A stretch of DNA of 64,000 nt from positions 1 through 64,000 of the forward strand of contig DASZIO010000002.1 of NCBI GenBank assembly GCA_035949055.1, given 5' to 3'. Positions within the stretch are counted from its first letter, which is position 1, and the number at the start of each line of letters is the position of its first letter. A program made the position numbers and the translations under genes. This DNA is from Bog-756 sp035949055 (GTDB taxonomy: Bacteria; Actinomycetota; Acidimicrobiia; Acidimicrobiales; RAAP-2). Below are positions 16,643 to 24,581 of the stretch, piece after piece. Under the pieces are notes generated by a model. It was not told the DNA's origin, made no database searches, and saw only the letters and a program-made list of their open reading frames with translations.

Positions 16643-18088
16643 ATGAGCCGAGGCGTCCTCAGCATCGCCGGCTATGTCCCCCACTGGCGGCTGGCGCGCT
16701 CGTCCGTGGCCGAGGTGTTCGGCAGTGGAGGCGGTCAGGGAACCCGATCGGTCGCTTCTCACGACGAGGACACCACCACCATGGGGGTGGAGGCGGCGCG
16801 CTTGGCGCTGCGCGGTGCGCCGGGCGTCGCCCCGACACAGCTGTGGTTCGCCACCCCCACGCCCGCCTACCTGGACAAGACCAACGCCACCACCATCCAC
16901 GCCGCCCTGCGCCAACCCCCGGGCGTGGCCGCGTTCGACTTCGGCGGCGCGCTGCGTTCGGGGATCGGCGCCCTGCGGGTCGGCCTCGAGGCGGCCGGCA
17001 CCGGTACCACGTTGGTGGTGCTGGCCGATCGGCGCGACGGGCTCCCGACCTCGCCGGACGAGTCGGCCGGCGGAGACGGAGCGGCGGCCGTCGTGGTGGG
17101 TGACGACAGTTCTGGGATCCCGGTCATCGCCGAGTTCCTCGGGACGGCATCGGTGAGCGAGGAATTCCTCGACCGCTGGCGCGAAGCCGGGGACCGCCGG
17201 TCCAAGGTGTGGGAGGAGCGCTTCGGCGAGACCCGGTACGTGGCGCTCGGCTTAGAAGCCTGGGACGCCGCGCTCAAGGGTGCCGGGCTGACGGCCGGGG
17301 AGATCGACCGGGTGGTGGTGACAGGCATGCACACCCGGGCGGTCCGGTCGCTGCTCAAGAAGCTCGGCGTGGCCGACGGTGCAATCGGGGACGACCTGGG
17401 CGCGACGGTGGGCCAGGCCGGGGCGGCCCACGCCGGCCTGGTGCTCGCCTCCCTGCTCGAGCGGTCGGCACCGGGTGAAGTCGTGGCGTTGGTGTCCGTG
17501 GCCGACGGTGCCGATGTCCTCCTGTTCCGTACCACCGAGGCCATTGCGTCGTGGGCCTCGGCCCACACGGTGGCTGACCAGGTGGCAGCCGCGACCGACC
17601 TCCCCTACGGGAGGTTCCTCACCTGGCGCGGGATGGTGACGCCCGAACCGCCACGACGGCCCGAGCCCCAACGGGTGTCGTCCACCGCGGCCTGGCGCAA
17701 CGAGGCATGGAAGTTCGGTTTCGTGGGTTCGCGGGACCGCAGCTCGGACGCCGTTCACCTCCCACCCGCCCGGGTCTCGATGCGGGGGGGTGCCGTCGAC
17801 GACATGGACCCGGTCACCCGGGCCGACACCCTGGCCACCGTTGCCACCTACACCGTCGACCACCTGGCCTACAGCCCGAGCCCACCCATCGTCTTCGCCG
17901 TGGTCGACTTCGATGGTGGTGGGCGGTTCCCCGTCGAGCTCACCGATGCCGATCCCGATGCCATCGCCATCGGTGACCGGGTGGCCATGACATTCCGCAA
18001 GCTCTACACCGCGGACGGGATCCACGATTACTTCTGGAAGGCCAAGCCGGTCGGCGCCGGCCGGGCCGGGGCACCGACCGCGGACTGA
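16643..18088 (+). CDS. Thiolase-fold (HMG-CoA synthase/KAS III-like) protein fused to DUF35 OB-fold domain
   Basis: A 481-residue two-domain protein. Residues ~1-310 have the thiolase/HMG-CoA-synthase fold (SIAGYVPHWRLARSSVAEV, VVVTGMHTRAVRSLLKKLG, GQAGAAHAGLVLASLLE). Residues ~320-470 are a DUF35-type OB-fold (YGRFLTWRGMVTPEPPRRPEP, then PIVFAVVDFDGGGRFPVELTD and IGDRVAMTFRKLYTADGI). The position that holds the catalytic Cys in HMG-CoA synthases (NACYGG-like) reads FDFGGALRSG, so the usual nucleophile appears absent, and the DUF35 zinc-ribbon cysteines are also missing. It probably partners the thiolase encoded 24 bp downstream, as DUF35 proteins do for Ltp-type enzymes. Confidence 0.8.
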   Translation: MSRGVLSIAGYVPHWRLARSSVAEVFGSGGGQGTRSVASHDEDTTTMGVEAARLALRGAPGVAPTQLWFATPTPAYLDKTNATTIHAALRQPPGVAAFDFGGALRSGIGALRVGLEAAGTGTTLVVLADRRDGLPTSPDESAGGDGAAAVVVGDDSSGIPVIAEFLGTASVSEEFLDRWREAGDRRSKVWEERFGETRYVALGLEAWDAALKGAGLTAGEIDRVVVTGMHTRAVRSLLKKLGVADGAIGDDLGATVGQAGAAHAGLVLASLLERSAPGEVVALVSVADGADVLLFRTTEAIASWASAHTVADQVAAATDLPYGRFLTWRGMVTPEPPRRPEPQRVSSTAAWRNEAWKFGFVGSRDRSSDAVHLPPARVSMRGGAVDDMDPVTRADTLATVATYTVDHLAYSPSPPIVFAVVDFDGGGRFPVELTDADPDAIAIGDRVAMTFRKLYTADGIHDYFWKAKPVGAGRAGAPTAD

Positions 18089-18112
18089 CGTCAGCAGGAA
18101 ATTGGAGAGACG

Positions 18113-19303
18113 ATGGGATCACATGGCATCAAAGATCGGGTGGCGATCGTCGGCATGGGCTGTACCCGATTCGCCGAACACTGGGACAAGAGCCTCGATG
18201 ACCTCATCGTCGAGGCGAGCGGGGAGACTTTCGCCGCAGCCGGCCTGGCCAAGGACGACGTCGACGCCTACTGGCTGGGGACGGCGCAATCGGGCATGAG
18301 CGGCATCACCCTGGCGCGCCCGCTCCAGCTCGAGGGCAAGCCGGTGACCCGGGTCGAGAACTACTGCACCACCGGGTCCGAGGCGCTCCGGGCCGCCGCC
18401 TACGCCGTGGCGTCGGGCGCCTACGACGTAGCCATGGCGGTCGGGGCCGAAAAGGTGAAGGACTCCGGGTACCAGGGTCTCAACGCCTTCCCCATCCCCG
18501 GTGACGGCACCGCTCGAACACTGACCGCGGCCGCCATGTTCTCGATGGTGGCCCCGGCCTACGCCGAGAAGTACGGCATCCCCGACGAGGAGCTCGGCGA
18601 GGTGCTCGCTCGCATCTCGTGGAAGAACCACCGGAACGGGGCGCTCAATCCGAGGGCCCAATTTCGCAAGGAAGTGTCGCTCGAGACGATCTGTGCCTCC
18701 CCGCGGGTGGCTGGCCGCCTCGGTGTCTTCGACTGTGCCGGCGTGGCCGACGGAGCGGCGGCCGCCATCGTGGTCCGGGCCGAGGACGCCCCCCGGTACA
18801 CCGACCGGCCGCTCTACATCAAAGGGCTCGCTTTCTCAGCCGGCAGTGGTTCCGGTCTCATCGATCCGGACTACGACTACACCTGGTTCCCGGAGTGCGT
18901 GCGGGCGGCCGAGGACGCCTACCGCCAGGCCGGCGTCACCGACCCCCGGCGGGAACTGGCCCTGGCCGAGGTGCACGACTGCTTCACCCCGACCGAGCTG
19001 GTGCTGATGGAGGACCTCGGGTTCGCAGAGCGCGGCACGGCCTGGAAGGAGGTACTGGCCGGTACGTTCGACCTCGAGGGCCAGCTCCCGGTCAACCCCG
19101 ACGGGGGCCTCAAGAGCTTCGGCCATCCGGTCGGGGCTTCCGGGCTCCGCATGCTTTTCGAGACCTGGCTCCAGCTTCGGGGCGAAGCCACACCCGAACG
19201 GCAGATCGCCACCGACCGGACGCTCGCCCTCACCCACAACCTGGGTGGCTACCCCGGGGAGATGGTGTCCTTCGTCTCAGTGGTGGGCACAGAGCTCGGC
19301 TGA
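18113..19303 (+). CDS. SCP2-type thiolase / lipid-transfer-like acyl-CoA thiolase
   Basis: A 396-residue protein of the sterol-carrier-type thiolase group. VENYCTTGSEALRAAAYAVASG carries the N-terminal nucleophile Cys, EVHDCFTPTELVLMEDLGF the HDCF motif, and LKSFGHPVGASGLRM the GHP catalytic histidine. The usual C-terminal CxG motif is replaced by THNLGGYPGEM, as in many SCP-x/Ltp relatives, so it may act as a thiolase or as a retro-aldolase like Ltp2. GGAGAG precedes the ATG. It forms a two-gene unit with the synthase-like/DUF35 gene, and its last 27 bp overlap the convergent gene. Confidence 0.85.
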   Translation: MGSHGIKDRVAIVGMGCTRFAEHWDKSLDDLIVEASGETFAAAGLAKDDVDAYWLGTAQSGMSGITLARPLQLEGKPVTRVENYCTTGSEALRAAAYAVASGAYDVAMAVGAEKVKDSGYQGLNAFPIPGDGTARTLTAAAMFSMVAPAYAEKYGIPDEELGEVLARISWKNHRNGALNPRAQFRKEVSLETICASPRVAGRLGVFDCAGVADGAAAAIVVRAEDAPRYTDRPLYIKGLAFSAGSGSGLIDPDYDYTWFPECVRAAEDAYRQAGVTDPRRELALAEVHDCFTPTELVLMEDLGFAERGTAWKEVLAGTFDLEGQLPVNPDGGLKSFGHPVGASGLRMLFETWLQLRGEATPERQIATDRTLALTHNLGGYPGEMVSFVSVVGTELG

Positions 19304-20008
19304 TCCCAGGGCTTCCGCTTCACGCTCGTCGAGCAACGACCACCAGGCGTCGGCCGCCCGCCGGGCCGCCCCGAAGACGAGGGCCGGATCCGCCCCACAC
19401 CGGGTGAGGGCATCGACGGTCCACTCGCCGTGGTCGGCATCCATGGTGGCGTGGACGTCCCAGAATTCGCAGGCAACCGGATCGGCACCGTAGAAGCGCC
19501 GGAGACCGTCCGCCTTGGATGCGGCGATGGCCGCGGCCTGGGTCTCGTAGGCGGCGAGGCCGGCCAGCGCGGCCTCGGGCCGGTCATCGACCAGCTCCTC
19601 ATAGGTGGCGACCAGGGCCGTCGCCGCCGGACCGGCGGCGCGTGCGGTGTCACCACCCAGACCGGCGGCGAACCGGTCGAACAGCGCCAGATGGGGCTCC
19701 GGCCTCCCGAGCTCGTCAGCCAGGTTGCGCCCGACCAGCGCGGCCGCGTCGTTCCGTCCCTCGGCGGTCAGTGCACCGACCAGCTTCTCCAGTACCAGGG
19801 GAAGCGCGGCCTCGAACGCCCGATACTGGACGGCGTACTCAGCCAGCTCCCCCGCCTCCAGCCGGCCCGCCTCCCACCGACGGTAGAACGGATGGGCCAG
19901 GAGGGCTCGGCTCTCGACCGCCCGGGCCACCGCGCCGGCCAGGGCCTGCCGGCCGGTCGTATCGATGCGGGCCGGGATGCCAGGGGGGAAGTCGGTGTGT
20001 GTGGTCAT
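19277..20008 (-). CDS. Haem-oxygenase-like diiron oxidase (CADD/PqqC/TenA-fold) protein
   Basis: A 243-residue all-helical protein. HPFYRRWEAGRLEAGELAEYAVQY is the typical N-terminal pair of helices of PqqC/CADD proteins. Candidate metal ligands occur in family order: Glu66 or Glu99, His106 (PEPHLALF), Glu155 (YETQ), His186, Asp190 and His193 (WDVHATMDADH). This is the set of haem-oxygenase-like diiron enzymes (CADD, UndA, BesC) rather than of cofactor-free TenA. The substrate is unknown. A TAGGAT box sits 5 nt before the ATG. It overlaps the thiolase gene tail to tail. Confidence 0.78.
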   Translation of the reverse strand: MTTHTDFPPGIPARIDTTGRQALAGAVARAVESRALLAHPFYRRWEAGRLEAGELAEYAVQYRAFEAALPLVLEKLVGALTAEGRNDAAALVGRNLADELGRPEPHLALFDRFAAGLGGDTARAAGPAATALVATYEELVDDRPEAALAGLAAYETQAAAIAASKADGLRRFYGADPVACEFWDVHATMDADHGEWTVDALTRCGADPALVFGAARRAADAWWSLLDEREAEALGSAELCAHH

Positions 20009-20013
20009 GCCGC

Positions 20014-20019
20014 ATCCTA
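20014..20019 (-). promoter_or_regulatory. Candidate leaderless -10 box (TAGGAT)
   Basis: On the minus strand TAGGAT ends 5 nt before the ATG at 20008; no ribosome binding site is visible. Confidence 0.4.
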
Positions 20020-20038
20020 CCGAGCGGCTCGGAGCCGT

Positions 20039-20722
20039 TCAGCGGGCGGCCCACGCCTGCCGGGAGGGATGGGCGAACCGTCCGGCCAGTCCGGCGTCCT
20101 CGTCCACGGCCCGACCGAACGTCGGCGACAGTCCCTCGTCCCTCAGGTAGTGGAGCTTCCGACCGCGCTCCTCGGCCAGCTTCCGCAGGCGCACCAGGAG
20201 GGCGACGTAAGCGACCAGGGCCACGCCGGCCAGCGCGCTCACCACCCAGGCGGCCTTGGCCCCGGGCAGCAGTCCGAGTAGCAGGGTGGTGACGAAGGCA
20301 CCAGTGAGCACGGCGAGGGTGTCACGGCGGCGGCGCCGGACCAGGTGGCGGTCGGGGGCGTCGGGAGACCGAGGTGGAACGACCGGAGGCGGCGCCACGG
20401 GGACGGCCGACTCGTCGCCGTCCCGGCCGAGGAAGGCCAGAGCCGGCCGGGGCAGCTGGTCCGCACCGACCACGGTCAGCACCGGGGCGGCACCCTCGTC
20501 GTCCGGGCCGGCAGGACCGGCCGCACCCCCGTCGACCGCTCGCAGGCGGTAGGCGGGGGCGACGATGGGCGCGGGCGCGGAGTGCTCGAGCACCCGCAAT
20601 TGCTGGTGGAAGTGGGAGATCGAGCTGATTCCGTCGCCGGTGCGTGTCCGTCGTCTCATCATGTTCGGTGCCAGGATGGCAATCCACGCGACCGCAACGA
20701 TGATCACAAGGATCACGGGCAT
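20039..20722 (-). CDS. Actinobacterial membrane protein of unknown function
   Basis: A 227-residue protein. Residues 1-20 (MPVILVIIVAVAWIAILAPN) form a membrane anchor, followed by a basic RRRTRTGDGISSISHFHQQL segment, a Pro/Gly-rich linker, and two further helices at about 136-185 (TLAVLTGAFVTTLLLGLLPG and WVVSALAGVALVAYVALLVR). The C-terminal tail is charged. The anchor plus the SSISHFHQQLRVLE motif recurs in actinobacterial proteins of unknown role. The start ATG follows GAGGAG; the frame stays open far upstream but runs antisense into the next gene. Confidence 0.7.
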   Translation of the reverse strand: MPVILVIIVAVAWIAILAPNMMRRRTRTGDGISSISHFHQQLRVLEHSAPAPIVAPAYRLRAVDGGAAGPAGPDDEGAAPVLTVVGADQLPRPALAFLGRDGDESAVPVAPPPVVPPRSPDAPDRHLVRRRRRDTLAVLTGAFVTTLLLGLLPGAKAAWVVSALAGVALVAYVALLVRLRKLAEERGRKLHYLRDEGLSPTFGRAVDEDAGLAGRFAHPSRQAWAAR

Positions 20723-20918
20723 CAACTCCTCGACCTGCCGACCTTGCGGAAAAAACCCTAACGAGGGGTAATTCGGCAGTGGTGGATGGTCAGGGATGAC
20801 AATGCCGACATCGGCCAGGCGCGCCTCAACGCCCTCCCCGGGTGACGCCTGTCTACACCCTTCGAGCGCCCCCATGCCAGTCGCGGAAACGCCCCAGGTG
20901 AGCCCACCCGCCGTTCGG

Positions 20919-20924
20919 TAGGGT
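20919..20924 (+). promoter_or_regulatory. Candidate leaderless -10 box (TAGGGT)
   Basis: TAGGGT ends 6 nt before the GTG at 20931; no ribosome binding site or -35 is visible. Confidence 0.45.
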
Positions 20925-20930
20925 CGCCGC

Positions 20931-21602
20931 GTGACCGCCTTCGCCGCGCTCATGGTCGTGGCTGCGGTCGCCGCCGCGGTCGACTGGGTGGCCGTCGGGA
21001 CGTCGAACAAGCAGCTCGAATACCTGGCTAAGCCGGCAGTGCTCGCCGCCCTGATGGCCGCGGCCGCGGCCATCCCGGCGGGCCGGATCGACCTGGTCGA
21101 CCGGCGCTGGTGGTTCGTAGCCGCGCTGGGCGCCTGCCTGGCCGGAGACGTCCTGTTGATGCTCCCGGGCGAGCTGTTCGTCCCGGGTCTTGCCGCGTTC
21201 CTCGCCGGGCACACGTTGTTCATCGGCGGGTTCCTCCAGCCCCCGTCGCCGGACGGGGGACCGCCGTTCTCCTTCTCCCCCACCGGCCTCATCACCGCGG
21301 CGGTGCTGGTCGTGGTGGTCGAGTCGGTGCCGGCCGCACTGATCATCCGCTCGCTGTCGGGTGAGGGGCGACGCGGGCTGGTAGTCCCCGTTGTCGTGTA
21401 CATGGCGGCCGTCGTGACGATGGCCGTCCTGGCCTGCAACGTCGGGAACGCGGTGGCCGCCGTCGGTGCCCTTCTGTTCCTCGCCTCCGACACCGTGCTG
21501 GCCTTCGATCGGTTCGTGGTGCCGGTCCCCCGGGGCCACCTCGTCGTGCACGTGACCTATCACCTCGGCCAGGCGTTGTTGGTCCTCTCGCTCCTGGGCT
21601 GA
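20931..21602 (+). CDS. YhhN family membrane protein (lysoplasmalogenase-like)
   Basis: A 223-residue protein with about eight hydrophobic helices. LEYLAKPAVLAALM (the KP motif), GDVLLMLPGELFVPGLAAFLAGH and the late LLFLASDTVLAFDRF segment are the conserved features of the YhhN/TMEM86 family, whose animal members hydrolyse the vinyl ether of lysoplasmalogens; the two Asp residues (in GDVLLM and SDTVLAF) are the proposed catalytic ones. Substrate in this organism is unknown. The GTG start directly follows a TAGGGT -10 box. Confidence 0.85.
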   Translation: MTAFAALMVVAAVAAAVDWVAVGTSNKQLEYLAKPAVLAALMAAAAAIPAGRIDLVDRRWWFVAALGACLAGDVLLMLPGELFVPGLAAFLAGHTLFIGGFLQPPSPDGGPPFSFSPTGLITAAVLVVVVESVPAALIIRSLSGEGRRGLVVPVVVYMAAVVTMAVLACNVGNAVAAVGALLFLASDTVLAFDRFVVPVPRGHLVVHVTYHLGQALLVLSLLG

Positions 21603-21660
21603 CGTCGGCGACCGACACCCCGATGTTGGACGGGCTGAAGCACGGCGCGCCTGGGGGGCG

Positions 21661-22521
21661 CTATTCGGTGGTGCGCCGGCGGTAGAGGCGGGCGGCCAAT
21701 GGGCCGGAGACGGCCAGGATGGCCAGCGACCAGGCGAGCGCGGCCCACACCGGATGCTGCATCGGCCAGGCCTGGATCGACCCCGACGGGTTGGGGTTGC
21801 CGAACAGGTCCCGGCAGGCCGCGGTGACCGCGCTGACGGGGTTCCAGTTGGCCATGGTCTGGAGCCAGTCGGGCATGTGTTGGGTGGGCACCATGGCGTT
21901 GGACACGAACGCCAGCGGGAAGAGGATGATGAGCCCGACCGACTGGGCCGACTCGGGTCCCTTGCTGACCAGGCCGAGGCAGGCGCAGGCCCAGCTCAGG
22001 GCGTAGGCGAACAGCAGCGCCACACCGAACCCGGCTGCCACCGAGGCCGGGCTGGCGTGGGTCCGCCAGCCGATGGCGAGCCCGGTGAGCGCCACGATCA
22101 GCGTGCACAGGGCTGAGGACAGGAGATCGGCCATGGAGCGCCCGGCCAGCACCGCGGCCCGCCACATGGGCAGCGTGCGGAAGCGCTCGATGGCGCCCGT
22201 CGACAGGTCGGTGCTGAGCCCCACCGCGGTGCCCATCGCCGAGGTGGTGAGGTTCAACAGCAGTAGGCCGGCGATGGCGAAGTCGGTGTAATTGGCGCCA
22301 TGGGGCAGGACGATGCCGGCTCCGAACACGTACACGAACAGCAGGGTGAACAGGACGGGCTGGATGGTCACGTCCGAGAGCTGGGCCGGCTCGCGCTGGA
22401 TGTGGACCAGGTTCCTGCGGGTGAGGACGACGGTATTGCGCCAGCAGGTGCCGAGGCGTCCGACCGGGCCGGTCCGACCGGCCGTCGCCGGCGACGCGGG
22501 GGGTGCCAGGGTGATCGTCAC
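21661..22521 (-). CDS. ABC-2 type transporter permease (DrrB-like)
   Basis: A 286-residue permease with six hydrophobic helices. NLVHIQREPAQLSDVTIQPVLFTLLFVYVFG at the N-terminus, IERFRTLPMWRAAVLAGRS in the cytoplasmic loop and FPLAFVSNAMVPTQHMPDWLQ before the last helices are hallmarks of DrrB, the membrane part of daunorubicin-type exporters. It overlaps the ATPase gene by 4 bp and the two would form an exporter of a hydrophobic compound or lipid. No biosynthetic gene for a drug is nearby, so the substrate is open. Confidence 0.9.
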   Translation of the reverse strand: MTITLAPPASPATAGRTGPVGRLGTCWRNTVVLTRRNLVHIQREPAQLSDVTIQPVLFTLLFVYVFGAGIVLPHGANYTDFAIAGLLLLNLTTSAMGTAVGLSTDLSTGAIERFRTLPMWRAAVLAGRSMADLLSSALCTLIVALTGLAIGWRTHASPASVAAGFGVALLFAYALSWACACLGLVSKGPESAQSVGLIILFPLAFVSNAMVPTQHMPDWLQTMANWNPVSAVTAACRDLFGNPNPSGSIQAWPMQHPVWAALAWSLAILAVSGPLAARLYRRRTTE

Positions 22522-23510
22522 GGCCGGACCTCCTCGAGATCGGAGCGGGGCAGGTCGTCGAGCGATGGCGCGGGCGCGTCACCACCGGTCAGGGCGAAGA
22601 ACACATCGTCGAGCGACGGCTGGCGGACTTCGATGTCGTCGACCAGCACGCCCGCCTCGTCGAGGGCTCGGATCACGGTATTGGCCAGGCCGGAGCGGGA
22701 GCGGACCGGCGCGGCCAATTGCCGACCCTCCGCCCGCACCTGGATGCGGCCGGACACGAAGGGCTCCAGCGCGGCAACAGCCACCGGATGAGCGGCGCTC
22801 AGGGTGATCTCCAGCCTGGCTCCGCCCGTCGCAGCCTTGAGCTCCTGGGCGGAGCCCCCGGCGATCACGAGCCCGTGGTCGATGACGACGATCCGATCGG
22901 CCAGCCGGTCCGCCTCTTCGAGGTACTGGGTGGTGAGCAGGATGGTGGTGCCATCTGCCGCCAGCTCCCGGATCACGTCCCACATCCGGCTCCGGCTGGT
23001 GGGGTCGAGCCCCGTGGTCGGCTCGTCCAGGAACAACACCGACGGCCGGGTCACGAGGCTGGCGGCCAAATCGAGCCGGCGTCGCATCCCGCCCGAGTAG
23101 CCCTTGACGACCCGGTCGGCGGCGGGGGTGAGGTCGAACCGCTCGAGCAGGTCGGCCGTCCGGGTGCGGGCCTCGGAAGCTCGCAGCCCACTCAGCTCGG
23201 CCACCACCCGCAGGTTCTGGCGTCCGGTGAGGAGGTCGTCCAGGGTGGCGTCCTGAGCGGTCACGCCGATCAGACGCCTCACCGCGGCGGCCGCTCGCAC
23301 CACGTCGTGCCCGGCCACCCGGCCCCGACCCGAATCGGGGAGGGCGAGCGTGGTGAGGATCCGGACCGCGGTCGTCTTGCCGGCCCCGTTCGGACCCAGC
23401 ACACCGAGGATCGACCCGGCGGGGGCGGCCAGGCTGACCCCGGCCAGGGCCCGGGTCGGGCCGTAGTGCTTGACCAGGTTGTCCGCCTCGATCATGGGAA
23501 CTGCTGACAC
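22518..23510 (-). CDS. ABC transporter ATP-binding protein (DrrA-like)
   Basis: A 330-residue ATPase. Walker A GPNGAGKTT, signature YSGGMRRRLDLAASL, Walker B VLFLDEPTTGLDP and the H-loop segment TTILLTTQYLEEADRL are all intact. The ~90-residue C-terminal extension with GARLEITL and PSLDDVFFALTGG is the DrrA-type regulatory domain. GGAGG precedes the GTG start. It is first in a two-gene operon with the permease. Confidence 0.92.
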   Translation of the reverse strand: MSAVPMIEADNLVKHYGPTRALAGVSLAAPAGSILGVLGPNGAGKTTAVRILTTLALPDSGRGRVAGHDVVRAAAAVRRLIGVTAQDATLDDLLTGRQNLRVVAELSGLRASEARTRTADLLERFDLTPAADRVVKGYSGGMRRRLDLAASLVTRPSVLFLDEPTTGLDPTSRSRMWDVIRELAADGTTILLTTQYLEEADRLADRIVVIDHGLVIAGGSAQELKAATGGARLEITLSAAHPVAVAALEPFVSGRIQVRAEGRQLAAPVRSRSGLANTVIRALDEAGVLVDDIEVRQPSLDDVFFALTGGDAPAPSLDDLPRSDLEEVRP

Positions 23511-23638
23511 GGGTCCTCCTGGTCGGGGTCAGGGCCGAGTGATATCGCTGACAGCCGAATTCGCCGCCTCTTCCAGCAGCTTCATACTCTGCGGCTGCCG
23601 GCCGGGCCAGTCCAGCCGGAGCAGGACCGCTTTCCGGC

Positions 23639-24448
23639 CTAAGCGGAACGGGCCACCCAGCGCTCGCCACGGTGTTCGACGACGACGTCGACCTCGAAGG
23701 CACACGAAACCGCCCGGCTGTTGAGGACGTCGTGGATCGGGCCGGCCGCCACCAGTCGTCCGCGCCGCAGCAGCGCGGCGTGAGTCACCCCGGGCGGGAT
23801 TTCCTCCAGGTGGTGGGTGACGAAGACCAACGGCGGCACGGCCGGATCTGCGGCCAGGGTGGCCAGGCGGCGGAGCAACCGCTCCCGCGCCCCGAGGTCG
23901 AGGCCGGCCGCCGGCTCGTCCATCAGGACGAGCTCCGGCTCCCCCATGAGGGCCCGGGCCAACAGCACCTGTTGACGCTCACCTTCGGACAGCAACCCGA
24001 ATGGTCGTTCGGCGAAGGCCGGGCCGCCGAATCCGGCTTCGGACAGCAGGGCGTGCGCCCGGTCCCTGTCCAGGTCCGAGTAGTCGTGCCACCAGATCTC
24101 CAGCGCGGCATGTCGACCGGTGAGCACCGCGTCGAACGCCGGCAACGTAGGGCGGAGGGTTCGTGCGACCGAGGCACTGACCACGGCGATGCGTCGCCGT
24201 AGCTCCCGCATATCGACCCGGCCCAGTCGTTCCCCGAGCAGCTCGACCGCGCCACGCGTGGGCCACAGTGACGAACCGGCCACCCGTAGGAGGGTCGTCT
24301 TGCCCGACCCGTTCGGTCCGAGCAGGACCCACCGGTCGCTCGTACCGACCGACCAGGTGATGTCATCGAGCAGCGCGTTGCCGTCGCGGACGACCGACAC
24401 ACCGTCCATCCGTATGACCGGTCCGTTCCTCGCCGGGGATTCGCTCAT
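23639..24448 (-). CDS. Stand-alone ABC transporter ATP-binding protein
   Basis: A 269-residue ABC ATPase with Walker A GPNGSGKTT, a variant signature LLSEGERQQVLLARALM, Walker B LVLMDEPAAGLDLG and H-loop VTHHLEEIPPG. The HHLEEIP form and overall order resemble ModF/YlmA-type ATPases, which often lack a dedicated permease; none is adjacent here. The start at 24448 is the only in-frame ATG before the conserved region, without a good ribosome binding site. A four-codon minus-strand frame (ATG at 24488, stop at 24474) with AGGAGGG upstream precedes it. Confidence 0.8.
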   Translation of the reverse strand: MSESPARNGPVIRMDGVSVVRDGNALLDDITWSVGTSDRWVLLGPNGSGKTTLLRVAGSSLWPTRGAVELLGERLGRVDMRELRRRIAVVSASVARTLRPTLPAFDAVLTGRHAALEIWWHDYSDLDRDRAHALLSEAGFGGPAFAERPFGLLSEGERQQVLLARALMGEPELVLMDEPAAGLDLGARERLLRRLATLAADPAVPPLVFVTHHLEEIPPGVTHAALLRRGRLVAAGPIHDVLNSRAVSCAFEVDVVVEHRGERWVARSA

Positions 24449-24500
24449 CGGTGGGCTGCAGCCGGTGCCGAGATCACCTCGCGAACATAGTGCCCTCCTA

Positions 24501-24528
24501 AATTGCGCCGACCCCAATTGCGCCGACC
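24501..24528. repeat. 13-bp direct repeat in divergent promoter region
   Basis: AATTGCGCCGACC occurs at 24501-24513 and again at 24516-24528 (period 15). It sits between the divergent ABC-ATPase and TfoX-N genes, about 40 bp upstream of the TACGAT box of the latter, and may be a regulator site. Confidence 0.6.
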
Positions 24529-24568
24529 ACGCCTTGCTGTCGCCCCCAGGCGGCGGACGCACGCCCAC

Positions 24569-24574
24569 TACGAT
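24569..24574 (+). promoter_or_regulatory. Candidate leaderless -10 box (TACGAT)
   Basis: TACGAT ends 7 nt before the ATG at 24582; no ribosome binding site is visible. Confidence 0.5.
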
Positions 24575-24581
24575 CACGGCG

